From positions 620,001 to 684,000 of the forward strand of contig NZ_JASKUT010000002.1 of the NCBI RefSeq assembly GCF_030167925.1: a DNA stretch of 64,000 bases. The letters are read 5' to 3'. Made by a program: the position numbers and the translations under genes. Of the stretch, positions 19,251-28,932 are shown one piece after another. The DNA is from Paenibacillus silviterrae. GTDB taxonomy: Bacteria; Bacillota; Bacilli; Paenibacillales; NBRC-103111. The notes under the pieces are model-generated. The model was not told the origin of the DNA and did no database searches. It worked only from the letters and a program-made list of their open reading frames with translations. Numbering within the stretch: position 1 is the first letter of the stretch; each line of letters starts with the position of its first letter.

Positions 19251-21302
19251 ATGGACAGACGAAACATTGTAGAGCGTCATCATCCCGAGCTGAGCAAGTG
19301 GGACCCGCTGTCCCCGTTTACTGTGGGTAACGGAGAGTTCGCCTTCAGCTGCGACATTACCGGCTTGCAGTCCTTTCCCGAGCAGTATGAAGTGCCGCTT
19401 GGCACACAGTCTCATTGGGGCTGGCATTTCACGGGAGGCCATAACCGATTCACCGAGAAGGATGCCGCCTATCAGATGTTTGATACATATGGCCGTCTCG
19501 TAGGCTATCCGATGAAGCCCGGCGACAAGGCGGAGGCGTACCACTGGCTTCGCCAAAATCCGCACCGCCTGCATCTGGGCAGAATCTCCTTCCGCTTTCT
19601 AGGGGAATCCGGGGAGGAGGCACAGGCGAGCGACGTGACGAATATTCGTCAGAAGCTGAACCTTTGGACAGGAACGATTACCAGTGAATATTCCGTGCAG
19701 GGAGTACCGGTTCGAGTCACCACAGCGTGTCATTCCGAGAAGGATACTGTCGGCGTCCATGTGGAATCGCCGCTGATCGGGAAGGGCAGGCTGCAGGTGT
19801 TCGTACGCTTCCCAGGCCCGGACATGATTCATACAGCATGGGCGAAGTCCGTGTTCCCGGATTGGGAGCATGACGACAGACATTCTACGGAGCTAGTGAA
19901 GGTACAGGAGCACCGGGCGCTGCTGAAACGAAGCATGGATGAGGACGGCTATGAAGTGGCGTGGGAATGGAGCTCCGGCCGATTGCTCAAGACAGGTGCT
20001 CACGAGGTTACCTTAGTCCCGGGCGGTGAGTCGGATACTTTGGAGTTTAGTGTCGGTTTTGCAACACAGTCTCCCGAAACGCCATCCTTCCGAGATATTG
20101 AAGCATCCAGCGAGCGGTATTGGGAAAGCTTCTGGATGAACGGAGCGGCTATCGACTTCGCCGGCAGCTCCGATCCCCGAGCCTTCGAGCTGGAGCGACG
20201 AGTTGTGCTCTCGCAGTTCCTCTGCGCTATGCACAGCGGCGGCTCCTTGCCTCCGCAGGAAACCGGGCTGATGTACAACAGCTGGTTCGGCAAGGCGCAT
20301 CTCGAAATGCACTGGTGGCACGCATCTCACTTTCCGTTGTGGGGCCGCGAGCAGTACCTGCAGAAGAGCATGGGCTGGTACCGAGAAATTTTGCCGATTG
20401 CCCGCGACTTGGCGACCTCCCAAGGCTACGAAGGAGCGCGCTGGCCGAAGATGGTCGGCTTCGACGGCAAGCCTTGTCCGTCGGCGGTCGCGCCCGGCTT
20501 AATCTGGCAGCAGCCGCATCCGATGGTCATGGCGGGTCTGCTCTATGAGGCGAGCCCGACTCGGGAAACGTTAGAGCAGTATCGGGACGTTGTTTTTGAA
20601 TCGGCCGATTTCATGGTGTCTTATGCCCATTTGGACGAAGAAAAGCGCGTGTACGACTTGGGTCCGCCGTTAATTCCGGCTCAGGAGTGTCATCCGCTAA
20701 GCGGCAGCAAGAATCCCCCTTACGAGCTGGAATACTGGAAGCACGGACTGGAGCTGGCCATTCAGTGGGCTGAACGTCTGGGTGTGGAAGCGAACCCCCG
20801 TTGGGCCGAGGTAGCGGCATCCATGGCACCGCCTCCGCAGGAGGACGGCGTGTATTTGGCGCACGAGCTGTGTTCGGATACGTTTACGGAGAAGAACAGA
20901 GACCATCCGTCCATGGTGGCAGCCCTTGGCGTTCTGCCCGGCACGCTGATCGATCCGGAAGCCATGCGTCGGACACTCCACAAGGTCAAGGATGTATGGA
21001 TGTGGGATTCGGCATGGGGCTGGGACTTCCCTATGTGCGCGATGACGGCGGCGAGACTTGGCGAGCCCGAGCTTGCCATCGATTTTCTGCTGATGGATGC
21101 AACAAAGAACACCTATCTGACCAATGGGCATAACTACCAGCGTCCCGGCCTGACGGCGTATTTGCCGGGGAACGGCGGAGTGCTTACCGCAATAGCCATG
21201 ATGGCAGCAGGGTGGAAGGGCTACGAAGGCGAGCCGAACCCGGGCTTCCCGCGCGACGGCAGCTGGACGGTAAAGTGGGAAGGGCTTAAGCCTTGGATGT
21301 AG
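19251..21302 (+). CDS. Putative alpha/alpha-toroid glycosidase (GH65/GH95-like fold), unassigned
   Basis: The 683-residue protein starts with a beta-sandwich-like region (DPLSPFTVGNGEFAFSCD is the entry motif, resembling GH65/GH95 N-terminal domains) and continues into a probable six-hairpin toroid from about residue 300, with NSWFGKAHLEMHWWHASHF and ELCSDTFTEKNRDHPSM. Conserved acidic residues in the first of these are candidates for the general acid. I cannot place it in a named glycoside hydrolase family. No signal peptide. A good AAGGAGGAG site precedes the ATG. It lies between a regulator and a GH105-type hydrolase, so a role in cutting the imported oligosaccharide is likely but unproven. 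Confidence 0.7.
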   Translation: MDRRNIVERHHPELSKWDPLSPFTVGNGEFAFSCDITGLQSFPEQYEVPLGTQSHWGWHFTGGHNRFTEKDAAYQMFDTYGRLVGYPMKPGDKAEAYHWLRQNPHRLHLGRISFRFLGESGEEAQASDVTNIRQKLNLWTGTITSEYSVQGVPVRVTTACHSEKDTVGVHVESPLIGKGRLQVFVRFPGPDMIHTAWAKSVFPDWEHDDRHSTELVKVQEHRALLKRSMDEDGYEVAWEWSSGRLLKTGAHEVTLVPGGESDTLEFSVGFATQSPETPSFRDIEASSERYWESFWMNGAAIDFAGSSDPRAFELERRVVLSQFLCAMHSGGSLPPQETGLMYNSWFGKAHLEMHWWHASHFPLWGREQYLQKSMGWYREILPIARDLATSQGYEGARWPKMVGFDGKPCPSAVAPGLIWQQPHPMVMAGLLYEASPTRETLEQYRDVVFESADFMVSYAHLDEEKRVYDLGPPLIPAQECHPLSGSKNPPYELEYWKHGLELAIQWAERLGVEANPRWAEVAASMAPPPQEDGVYLAHELCSDTFTEKNRDHPSMVAALGVLPGTLIDPEAMRRTLHKVKDVWMWDSAWGWDFPMCAMTAARLGEPELAIDFLLMDATKNTYLTNGHNYQRPGLTAYLPGNGGVLTAIAMMAAGWKGYEGEPNPGFPRDGSWTVKWEGLKPWM

Positions 21303-21373
21303 CTAGGTAACCCGACTTGGTATCGGTACCTCAAGCAATGAACGATACAGTTTGAACAGGAGGAATTCACAAG

Positions 21374-22516
21374 ATGCAGACCGCTGCGCAAGCTAGGACG
21401 GATCAGCGCTTATCGGTGCGGGTGGCGGAGTCCATCCTGTCCCGGTGCGAGGAAGGGCTTCATCCGAATATAGCTAACAAATGGGGGTATGTCGCCGGGA
21501 TGGCGCTTACCGCGTTCGGCTGGCTTGGCGACCATACGGGAGAGTCCCGCTACCATGACTTCGTCAAGCGGCATATGGACATCTTTGTTCATGAGGACGG
21601 CTCCATTCAGGGCTACTCCGTGGAAGAATACAACCTTGATCATATTAACAAAGGGAAAAATTTGCTGCGGCTTTGGAGAGAAACCGGCGATGCCAAGTAT
21701 GAAAAGGCGGCACGCTTGCTCACCGATCAGCTGGCAGGGCAGCCCCGTACCGACGAAGGCGGGTTCTGGCACAAGAAAATATATCCATTTCAAATGTGGC
21801 TGGACGGCTTGTATATGTCCTCGCCCTTCATGGCGGAATTTGCCCGCACCTTCGGCGAGGAAGGCTGGTTCGACGAGGCGGCGCATCAGCTGCTGCTCGT
21901 GGAGCGGCGTACTCGCAATCCGGAAACGGGCTTGCTTCATCACGCCTGGGACGAGAGCAGAGAGCAGCGGTGGTGCGACGGCGCCACAGGCCGCTCCCGC
22001 CATGTGTGGGGCCGGGCAATGGGCTGGTACGCTATGGCGCTAGTGGATGCGCTGGAGCATTTCCCGGTCCGGCATCCGAAGCGCGGTCAGCTTGCCGGCA
22101 TCTTCGAGCGGATGGCGCAAGCCGTCGTCCGCGTACAAGATCAGGAAAGCGGCGTGTGGTACCAGGTTATGGACTGCAACGGCCGCGAGGGGAACTATCT
22201 TGAAGCGTCGGGTTCTTGTATGCTGACCTATGCGATGGCCAAGGGGATTCGACTCGGCTACTTGTCTGAAGTAAGCCGCAAGTCGGTCGAACGCGCCTAT
22301 GAGGGTATCCTGAGCCGCTTCGTGACGGAGGATGAACAAGGCGTTCATCTGCATCAGATATGTCAGGGTGCGGGTCTCGGCGGACGCAAGTACCGCGACG
22401 GCTCCTACGCCTACTACCTTAGTGAGCCGGTTGTCAGCGACGTGCTTATGGGGGTAGCTCCCCTGCTGCTCGCCAGTACGGAGATTGAGCGGCTGCGGGA
22501 GGGCGCTGCAAAATGA
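21374..22516 (+). CDS. GH105 unsaturated rhamnogalacturonyl hydrolase (YteR/YesR-like)
   Basis: The 380-residue protein has the length and motifs of YteR/YesR-type enzymes, which remove the unsaturated galacturonyl residue from rhamnogalacturonan disaccharides in the cytoplasm: FQMWLDGLYMSSPFMAEF with D144 at the position of the catalytic Asp, HAWDESREQRW and WGRAMGWYAMAL. No signal peptide. AGGAGGA precedes the start. Its last codons overlap the start of the GH95-type gene (ATGA at 22513), indicating translational coupling. It is the second GH88/GH105-type enzyme of the locus. Confidence 0.9.
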   Translation: MQTAAQARTDQRLSVRVAESILSRCEEGLHPNIANKWGYVAGMALTAFGWLGDHTGESRYHDFVKRHMDIFVHEDGSIQGYSVEEYNLDHINKGKNLLRLWRETGDAKYEKAARLLTDQLAGQPRTDEGGFWHKKIYPFQMWLDGLYMSSPFMAEFARTFGEEGWFDEAAHQLLLVERRTRNPETGLLHHAWDESREQRWCDGATGRSRHVWGRAMGWYAMALVDALEHFPVRHPKRGQLAGIFERMAQAVVRVQDQESGVWYQVMDCNGREGNYLEASGSCMLTYAMAKGIRLGYLSEVSRKSVERAYEGILSRFVTEDEQGVHLHQICQGAGLGGRKYRDGSYAYYLSEPVVSDVLMGVAPLLLASTEIERLREGAAK

Positions 22517-24909
22517 ATGAGGGAAGCACGGCCAATCGGCTGGTGATGACGTATCCCGCCTCATGGTGGCGAAACATGTGGCGGGAGGCGCTCCCTTCGG
22601 GTAATGGAGTCATAGGAGCTTCGGTGTTCGGTGGAGTGCAGGAAGAAACCATAGTGCTCAATCATGCCAAGCTGTGGCACTGGGGGCACCGCGATGAGCT
22701 GCCGGATGTAAGCGCTACCTTGTCCGAAACCCGGCGGCTAATGGATGAAGAACGATTCCTTGAGGCCAGCTGGCAGCTGGCGAATGCGCTGAAGGAGCAG
22801 GGATATGCCACAAGGCTCGCTTCCCGGTTTCCCCTAGCGGCGATTCGGCTGAATATGCCGTGTAAGCACGCTTTTCGTCAATATCGCAGAACTCTCGACA
22901 TGGAAACCGGAGAAATCACGGTTGCTTGGAAGGACGGGTCGAGGTCGTTTGAAAGAAAGCTCTTCGTCTCCCGGGCGGATCAGGCTGTAGTGTATCGGTT
23001 GTCGGGAGCGGACGGCACGGTCTCCGGAGAGATCGGCTTGCAGCTGCTGCCGAGCGATCGCTTCGGAGATTCCGAGCAGTTCAAGGAGCTGGCCGGGACC
23101 GTGGAGGTCCATGCAGACGATCAAATGGTCTGGTACGCGGCTACCAATGATGACGGTACGGATTTTGGCGCGGTGATGAAGGTGCTGCCGGATAAAGGCG
23201 TTTCAAGCGGGGCGTCGGAGGTCATCCGCTTCGAGCAATCGTCAGGCGTGCTTATCGTTGTCAAGACGTTCGTGCTCGGCGAGCGCGAGAAGGATTGGCC
23301 TCGGCTCCAGCAAGAGCTCGATGAGCTGACCGGGACGTACTCCACTTATGATCAATTACTGGAGAGGCATACCGAGCTTCATGGCCCGTTGTTCCACTCC
23401 GCTTCTCTTGAGCTGGGGAATGGGCAAGAGGGTATGCACTCGAATGAACGGCTGCTGCTCGATGCTTACGAGGGAGAAGCTCCGGACAGTCTGGTCCGCA
23501 AAATGTGGTCCTACGGCCGTTACCTGTTTATAAGCGGCACTTCCGCTTCGGCGGATGCAGAGCCCTTCGGGCTGTACGGACTTTGGGGCGGCGATTACAA
23601 GCTCGTCTGGTGCCATAACATGGCCAACGAGAATATCCAAATGATGTATTGGCACGCGCATGTCGGAGGTCTTGAATCGCTAGTACCGACCTTATTCCGC
23701 TATTATGAAGGGCTGATGGACGATTTTCGAAGCAACGCTCAGAAGCTTTACGGCTGCCGGGGCATATATATTCCAGCGGGAACGACGCCGGGCGTAGGGG
23801 TGCCGAACCAAATCGTCCCGGTCATTCTGAATTGGACGGGAGCGGCCGGCTGGCTGGCGCGGCATTATTACGAACATTTTCGGTATACCGGTGATGTGGA
23901 ATTTCTCAAGAAGACAGCGCTGCCGTTCATGCTGGAGACGATGCAGTTCTATAAGGACTTCCTTGTTACGGATGAGAACGGGCTTTATAAGGTATACCCT
24001 TCCGTCTCGCCTGAGAATACGCCGCAGAACTATATGCCGACCGATGGCAAGCCGCTGGCGCATCCGATGCCGACAACGATCAATGCGACGATGGATGTGG
24101 CTATTCTTAAGGAGCTTCTGCAGCATCTGATAGAAGCGTACGACGCAATAGGCGCCGAACCGGCTGCTGCGGCGGAATGGGAGCGAATGCAAGAGCTTCT
24201 GCCAACCTACCGGGTAAATGAAGAAGGGGCAGTCTGCGAGTGGATTCATCCTGCTTTTGAGGACCGCTACAATCACCGGCACTTGTCCCATCTATATCCC
24301 GTTTTTCCCGGCAATGAAGTGACGCGGGAGAACGCTCCCGGCTTATATGAGGCCTTCGATACTGCGGTGCGCAAGAGGGAGATCGGGGCCCAGAGCGGCT
24401 GGTCGCTAGTGCATATGGCCGCCATCTACGCCCGGCTCGGCGACGGCGACAGTGCTCTGGATTGCCTTAACACCCTAACCCGGTCTTGCTTGCTGCCTAA
24501 CCTCTTTACACTGCATAACGACTGGAGAGGCATGGGGATCTCCATGTCGATGCCAACGGCGCCGGTTCAGCTCGACGCGAACCTGGGCTGGGTCAATGCC
24601 GTTCAGGAGCTTCTGCTGCAGGTATCGCCGGGGATGATCAAGCTTCTTCCGGCACTGCCGGGACGCTGGAGCCGGGGAAGGCTAACCGATTGGAGATTCC
24701 ATACCGGCCGCGTCTCGATGGAGTGGAATCGGGAAGACGGCACGCTGCGGGCGGAGCTCCAGGCTGACAGGGACACTCAAATCATAGTAAAGCTGCCCGA
24801 TTGGGCGCAATTGCATAACCAAGCATTAGAACAGCTGAAGCCATCTACGCTCGGCCCGTCTTACTACGAGCTTCGACTGCACAGCGGCGACCGCCTGAGC
24901 TTGTTTTAA
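22513..24909 (+). CDS. GH95-family alpha-L-fucosidase/alpha-L-galactosidase-like
   Basis: The 798-residue protein begins with the GH95 N-terminal domain (YPASWWRNMWREALPSGNG, IVLNHAKLWHWG) and continues into an alpha/alpha toroid and a C-terminal beta-domain. Residues corresponding to the known GH95 catalytic set are visible: N372-E-N374 in MANENIQMMYW, E501 in SVSPENTP, and D688 in QLDANLG. The family inverts terminal alpha-L-fucose or alpha-L-galactose linkages. No signal peptide, so probably cytoplasmic. It is coupled to the GH105 gene. Whether fucose or L-galactose is the substrate cannot be told. Confidence 0.85.
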   Translation: MNEGSTANRLVMTYPASWWRNMWREALPSGNGVIGASVFGGVQEETIVLNHAKLWHWGHRDELPDVSATLSETRRLMDEERFLEASWQLANALKEQGYATRLASRFPLAAIRLNMPCKHAFRQYRRTLDMETGEITVAWKDGSRSFERKLFVSRADQAVVYRLSGADGTVSGEIGLQLLPSDRFGDSEQFKELAGTVEVHADDQMVWYAATNDDGTDFGAVMKVLPDKGVSSGASEVIRFEQSSGVLIVVKTFVLGEREKDWPRLQQELDELTGTYSTYDQLLERHTELHGPLFHSASLELGNGQEGMHSNERLLLDAYEGEAPDSLVRKMWSYGRYLFISGTSASADAEPFGLYGLWGGDYKLVWCHNMANENIQMMYWHAHVGGLESLVPTLFRYYEGLMDDFRSNAQKLYGCRGIYIPAGTTPGVGVPNQIVPVILNWTGAAGWLARHYYEHFRYTGDVEFLKKTALPFMLETMQFYKDFLVTDENGLYKVYPSVSPENTPQNYMPTDGKPLAHPMPTTINATMDVAILKELLQHLIEAYDAIGAEPAAAAEWERMQELLPTYRVNEEGAVCEWIHPAFEDRYNHRHLSHLYPVFPGNEVTRENAPGLYEAFDTAVRKREIGAQSGWSLVHMAAIYARLGDGDSALDCLNTLTRSCLLPNLFTLHNDWRGMGISMSMPTAPVQLDANLGWVNAVQELLLQVSPGMIKLLPALPGRWSRGRLTDWRFHTGRVSMEWNREDGTLRAELQADRDTQIIVKLPDWAQLHNQALEQLKPSTLGPSYYELRLHSGDRLSLF

Positions 24910-24990
24910 CCGACCGATATCCTATGCTCGATCCGCCGGAACGCATCCGTTCCGGGATAAATCGATAAAATCATTGTGGGGGATGAAAGC

Positions 24991-26319
24991 ATGAATTGGA
25001 AAAAGGTAATTAGCTCTGCCGCTCTGGCAAGTGTAATCACTGCGGCGCTGACCGCCTGCGGAGGCGGCGGGGAGGCCGTCAAGCCTGCGGATGTGAAGCC
25101 TGCGGCAGACGATCCGAACGAGAAGGCGGAGCTTGTCATTTACTCCAATAGCGGCGACTCGCAGGAGAGCTGGAATGAGCGCTTCGGCAATGCGCTGAAG
25201 GAGAAGTTTCCCAATTACACAATTACCTACTTGCAGAAGCAGCCTAATAACGGGTTGAAGGAGCTGCTCACAGCCGGCCAGACGATCGATATTTATTGGG
25301 ATTCCATCGGCGGCTTCATGGACGGTCTCATTAACAACGGGATGCAGCTGGATATGACCGATCTTGCCAAAAAGCACAATGTCGATATGGGGCGCTTGGA
25401 GCCGGTTGTAGCAGATTCCATCAAACAGATCGACAGTGCGAAGATGTACGGCATCCCGGTGTTCAATAACAATATGGTGCTGTATTATAATAAGGACATC
25501 TTCGATAAGTTTGGCGTTCCCTATCCTAAGGATGGCATGACCTGGACGGAAGCCAATAAGCTGGCGAAGGAAGTGACGCGCTCCGAAGCCGGAAAGCAAT
25601 ACGTGGGGCTTTCGTCCTCGCAAACGCACATGCTGCCGATGAACCAGTTCTCCCTTCCGTTCGTCGATAGTGCGAATAAACCGACGATCTTCTCCAACGA
25701 AAAATGGAAGGAATACTTCGAAACTGTATTTGTCGAGCCGGCCAAAGCTCCGGGCTACCGTGAGTATATGAGAGCGCATAAGGACGCAATGCCTTACCGG
25801 AACGAGTTTTTGAAGGATCGGGAACTTGCGATGTTTGCTTGGCTTTCTTCCATCGTATTCGTATTCCCGGAGGATTTCCAGGCGATGAACTGGGATATGG
25901 TGTCGCTTCCAACCTTTGAGAGCTTGCCGGGCGTTGGCTCGCAGCCGTATCCGACGTACTTTGCCGTCACCTCCATGTCGAAGCAGCCGGATCAAGCGAT
26001 GAAGGTCATTAAACACCTTATTTCAGATGAGGTTCAAATGAAGCTGTCCAAGCTGGGGGTTATGCCTGTTTTGAAGAATGAAGAGGTCAAGAAGGCTTAC
26101 GGACAGGAAAGCAAGTTTAAGGACAAAAATCTCAAGGCATCGTTCTATAACAAATTTGCTCCGATGGCGACCCAAACGCTGTTCGATAAGACGCTGCTGA
26201 CCCCATACGCCAAAACGGTGCCGAAGCTGATGCTCGACCCTGATTACAATACGGTCTTCCGTGCTGCGGAAGAGGAAACGACCAAGAAAATCGAAGAAGC
26301 CCAAAAGGCGTCCAAATAA
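24991..26319 (+). CDS. Orphan family-1 solute-binding lipoprotein
   Basis: A 442-residue binding lipoprotein with lipobox LTAC (Cys23) followed by GGGGE. The fold is recognisable from YGIPVFNNNMVLYYNKDIFDKFG and TAGQTIDIYWDS. Unlike the other binding proteins here it has no permeases beside it, lying between GH95- and GH106-like genes. It may deliver a different ligand to importer 1 or 2, or act as a sensor. ATG 24991 is preferred over GTG 24976 because the signal peptide begins MNWKK; GGGGGA precedes it with 7-nt spacing. Confidence 0.88.
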   Translation: MNWKKVISSAALASVITAALTACGGGGEAVKPADVKPAADDPNEKAELVIYSNSGDSQESWNERFGNALKEKFPNYTITYLQKQPNNGLKELLTAGQTIDIYWDSIGGFMDGLINNGMQLDMTDLAKKHNVDMGRLEPVVADSIKQIDSAKMYGIPVFNNNMVLYYNKDIFDKFGVPYPKDGMTWTEANKLAKEVTRSEAGKQYVGLSSSQTHMLPMNQFSLPFVDSANKPTIFSNEKWKEYFETVFVEPAKAPGYREYMRAHKDAMPYRNEFLKDRELAMFAWLSSIVFVFPEDFQAMNWDMVSLPTFESLPGVGSQPYPTYFAVTSMSKQPDQAMKVIKHLISDEVQMKLSKLGVMPVLKNEEVKKAYGQESKFKDKNLKASFYNKFAPMATQTLFDKTLLTPYAKTVPKLMLDPDYNTVFRAAEEETTKKIEEAQKASK

Positions 26320-26397
26320 CTCAAAAGCGCTAAGCTCGCCCTTCTGCCGTCCAATCCGTGCCGGGGCGGGCTTTCGTCCCCTAAAAGGAGAAGATGT

Positions 26398-28872
26398 ATG
26401 AGTCGAATGTCATGGGAAGAGCAATTCCTTCATCCGTCGGAAGAGTACACACCGATTCCGTTCTGGTTCTGGAACGATAACTTGACCGAGGAGGAGCTGC
26501 GCAGGCAAATTCACGATTTTGCGGAAAAAGGTGTCATGGGCTTTGTGATTCATCCTAGAATCGGCATTCCCGAATCGATCCCTTACTTGTCCGACATGTA
26601 CATGAATCTTGTGCGGTTCGCGGTCAAAGAAGCGGCATCGCTTGGAATGAAGGTGATTTTGTACGACGAAGCGATGTATCCTTCCGGAGCGGCTAAGGGG
26701 CTTGTTGTTCAGGGGAACCCCGAGTACGCCAGCCGAGGCTTGAAAATGGTCGAGAAGTCCGGAGCGGATCGCTTGCTTTTATCCGATTGCATGGGAGATG
26801 GTGACGTACTTGTTTCGGTGCAAGCGGTAAAGAAATCCGCAGAGGGAAGCATCGATCCGGCGGACTCCGTCCTCCTGTATCCCGTAGAAGACACCGTTTC
26901 CTTGGATCAGCTGGAGGGGGAAGCGCCGGAATGGACGATTCTCCTATTTATCGAGACGATCTCCAAAGGAACGATCCGCGGGATCCACTTCGGGGAGGAT
27001 GACGGAGAACCGAATGTCCCTGCCTCCGCCGACCTGCTGAACCCGGCCGCGACCGCCAAGTTTATTCGCCTCACCCATGAGCGGTATTACGAGTGGCTGC
27101 AGGATGAATTCGGCACCACCGTCATTGCCATGTTTACGGATGAACCTGAGATTATGGGACGCAGACATATCAAGGGCCTGAAATCCTGGACGAAGGATTT
27201 CTTAGCCGATTTCATTGCGGAAGGGAACAAAGAGCAGGAGCTGCCGCTGCTTTGGCTGGACTGTAATAACGGGTCCGCTTCCGCGGTGCGTGCGAAATAC
27301 CGCAAAGCGGTTCAGAAGCGGATGACGGCATCCTACTATAAGCCGCTGAGCGAATGGTGCGAAAAGCACGGCATTGCGTTAACCGGGCACCCTGCGGCAA
27401 GCGATGATATAGGATTGTTGGAGCTGTTCCAGATTCCGGGCCAGGATGTCGTGTGGCGGTGGGTCGCACCGGAGAACAACCTCGGGCTGGAGGGAAGGCA
27501 CAGCACGGCGGCCAAGTGTGCCTCCGATGCGGCGAGACACCGGGGAAGACGCCGGAATTTAAATGAAGTGCTGGGCGTATGCGGTAAAAATAACGACTGG
27601 AACCTGAGTGCAGGGGATATGAAATGGTACCTGGACTGGTTGTTCGTTCGAGGCTGTAATCTGATCAGTCCGCATGCCTTCTATTACTCCGTCGACGGCC
27701 CGCGCCGATTTAACGAGAGACCGCCCGATGTAGGGCCGAACAACATTTGGTGGCCGCATTACAAGACGATTGCGCAGTATATTAAGCGGATGAGCTGGCT
27801 CATGACGGATAGCCGCAACCAAGCCTCCATCGCCGTTGTATGTAAAGAGGATTCGCTGCCTTGGCGTATGGTGAAGCCGCTTTACGAGAATCAATGGGAG
27901 TTCAATTATTTGGAGGAGAAGCTCCTGACGACGGCCGGCGTCGTCCTTGACGGAAGCATTCGCATTGCCGGGTACGAATATACCATGGTGCTGCTTGAGG
28001 AAGGAGACGAGCTGGAACCGGAAACGGTGCGTGTCCTGCAGAAATTTAAGGAGCAGGGTGGAGTGATCATTGGTCTCGCTGCTGAAGGCGGTGCAAAAGG
28101 CCAGGTCGTTGCGACTGCCGTTGTATCCGATGTGAACGGGCTGGTGTCCGCGATAGAGCCTTATGCAGCTCCGACCGTACGCTTAACACCGGGCCACGCT
28201 GATATACGAGTAACGCATGTGATTAAGGAGAATCAGCATTTTATCGTTGCGGTCAATGAAGGGGAAGTATCCTATCAAGGCAGCTTGGCGACAGTCGTCA
28301 CAGGGTACACGGAGCTTTGGGATGCCTGGGCAGGCACCGTCCGTCCGATCCATACCTTGCCGTCGGAAGCAGGACAGTGCATTCAGCTGGACCTGGAGCG
28401 CCGCCAAAGCGTTGTGCTTCGCATTGATCCGTCCAGAGCATCCGTATCGGATCAGGCATCCAAGCCGTTACGTCCACGTAACGCCTATGTTCTATCGGAG
28501 GGCTGGAGTGTCCGGGAGCACTCGTTACCGGCCGAACCTCCGTCGATCGGCTCGTGGTCGAATACGGCAGGGTTGGAGCATGCGTCCGGTACGGTCTGTT
28601 ACAGCTGTGCATTCGAATGGGCTACGGATGTGCTGCCTGAGCGATTGGTACTTGATCTGGGTGAGGCTTATGAGATTGCCGAGGTCAAAGTAAATGGGAA
28701 GGAAGCCGGTGTTGTCATGTGGTCGCCTTACCGGTTTGACGTGACTCCTTATGTGATCAAGGGAGATAACGTACTTGAGGTGACCGTTACCAATAGTTTG
28801 GCGAACCGCATCGACCGGCTGCAGCTGCCGTCGGGCTTGATCGGTCCGGTGACGCTGACGGCATTTGAGTAA
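26398..28872 (+). CDS. GH106-like putative alpha-L-rhamnosidase
   Basis: The 824-residue protein opens with IPFWFWNDNLTEEEL and GVMGFVIHPRIGI, a start shared by GH106-related proteins, and carries MFTDEPEIMG (E249, E251), probable active-site acids in the TIM-barrel part. Near the C-terminus a jelly-roll galactose-binding-like module is seen (EIAEVKVNGKEAGVVMWSPY). Family members release alpha-L-rhamnose from rhamnogalacturonan-type chains. No signal peptide. AAAAGGAGA precedes the ATG. The assignment to GH106 proper, rather than an unclassified relative, is uncertain. Confidence 0.68.
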   Translation: MSRMSWEEQFLHPSEEYTPIPFWFWNDNLTEEELRRQIHDFAEKGVMGFVIHPRIGIPESIPYLSDMYMNLVRFAVKEAASLGMKVILYDEAMYPSGAAKGLVVQGNPEYASRGLKMVEKSGADRLLLSDCMGDGDVLVSVQAVKKSAEGSIDPADSVLLYPVEDTVSLDQLEGEAPEWTILLFIETISKGTIRGIHFGEDDGEPNVPASADLLNPAATAKFIRLTHERYYEWLQDEFGTTVIAMFTDEPEIMGRRHIKGLKSWTKDFLADFIAEGNKEQELPLLWLDCNNGSASAVRAKYRKAVQKRMTASYYKPLSEWCEKHGIALTGHPAASDDIGLLELFQIPGQDVVWRWVAPENNLGLEGRHSTAAKCASDAARHRGRRRNLNEVLGVCGKNNDWNLSAGDMKWYLDWLFVRGCNLISPHAFYYSVDGPRRFNERPPDVGPNNIWWPHYKTIAQYIKRMSWLMTDSRNQASIAVVCKEDSLPWRMVKPLYENQWEFNYLEEKLLTTAGVVLDGSIRIAGYEYTMVLLEEGDELEPETVRVLQKFKEQGGVIIGLAAEGGAKGQVVATAVVSDVNGLVSAIEPYAAPTVRLTPGHADIRVTHVIKENQHFIVAVNEGEVSYQGSLATVVTGYTELWDAWAGTVRPIHTLPSEAGQCIQLDLERRQSVVLRIDPSRASVSDQASKPLRPRNAYVLSEGWSVREHSLPAEPPSIGSWSNTAGLEHASGTVCYSCAFEWATDVLPERLVLDLGEAYEIAEVKVNGKEAGVVMWSPYRFDVTPYVIKGDNVLEVTVTNSLANRIDRLQLPSGLIGPVTLTAFE

Positions 28873-28889
28873 CGGAATAGCAAAGCAAA

Positions 28890-28919
28890 GGGACTTATTC
28901 GCTCCCGCAAATAAGTCCC
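28890..28919. terminator. Hairpin between convergent GH106-like and pectate lyase genes
   Basis: GGGACTTATT and AATAAGTCCC form a perfect 10-bp stem with a 10-nt loop in the 60-bp gap between the two converging genes. It may serve both directions. Confidence 0.65.
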
Positions 28920-28932
28920 CCATAGACTACGG

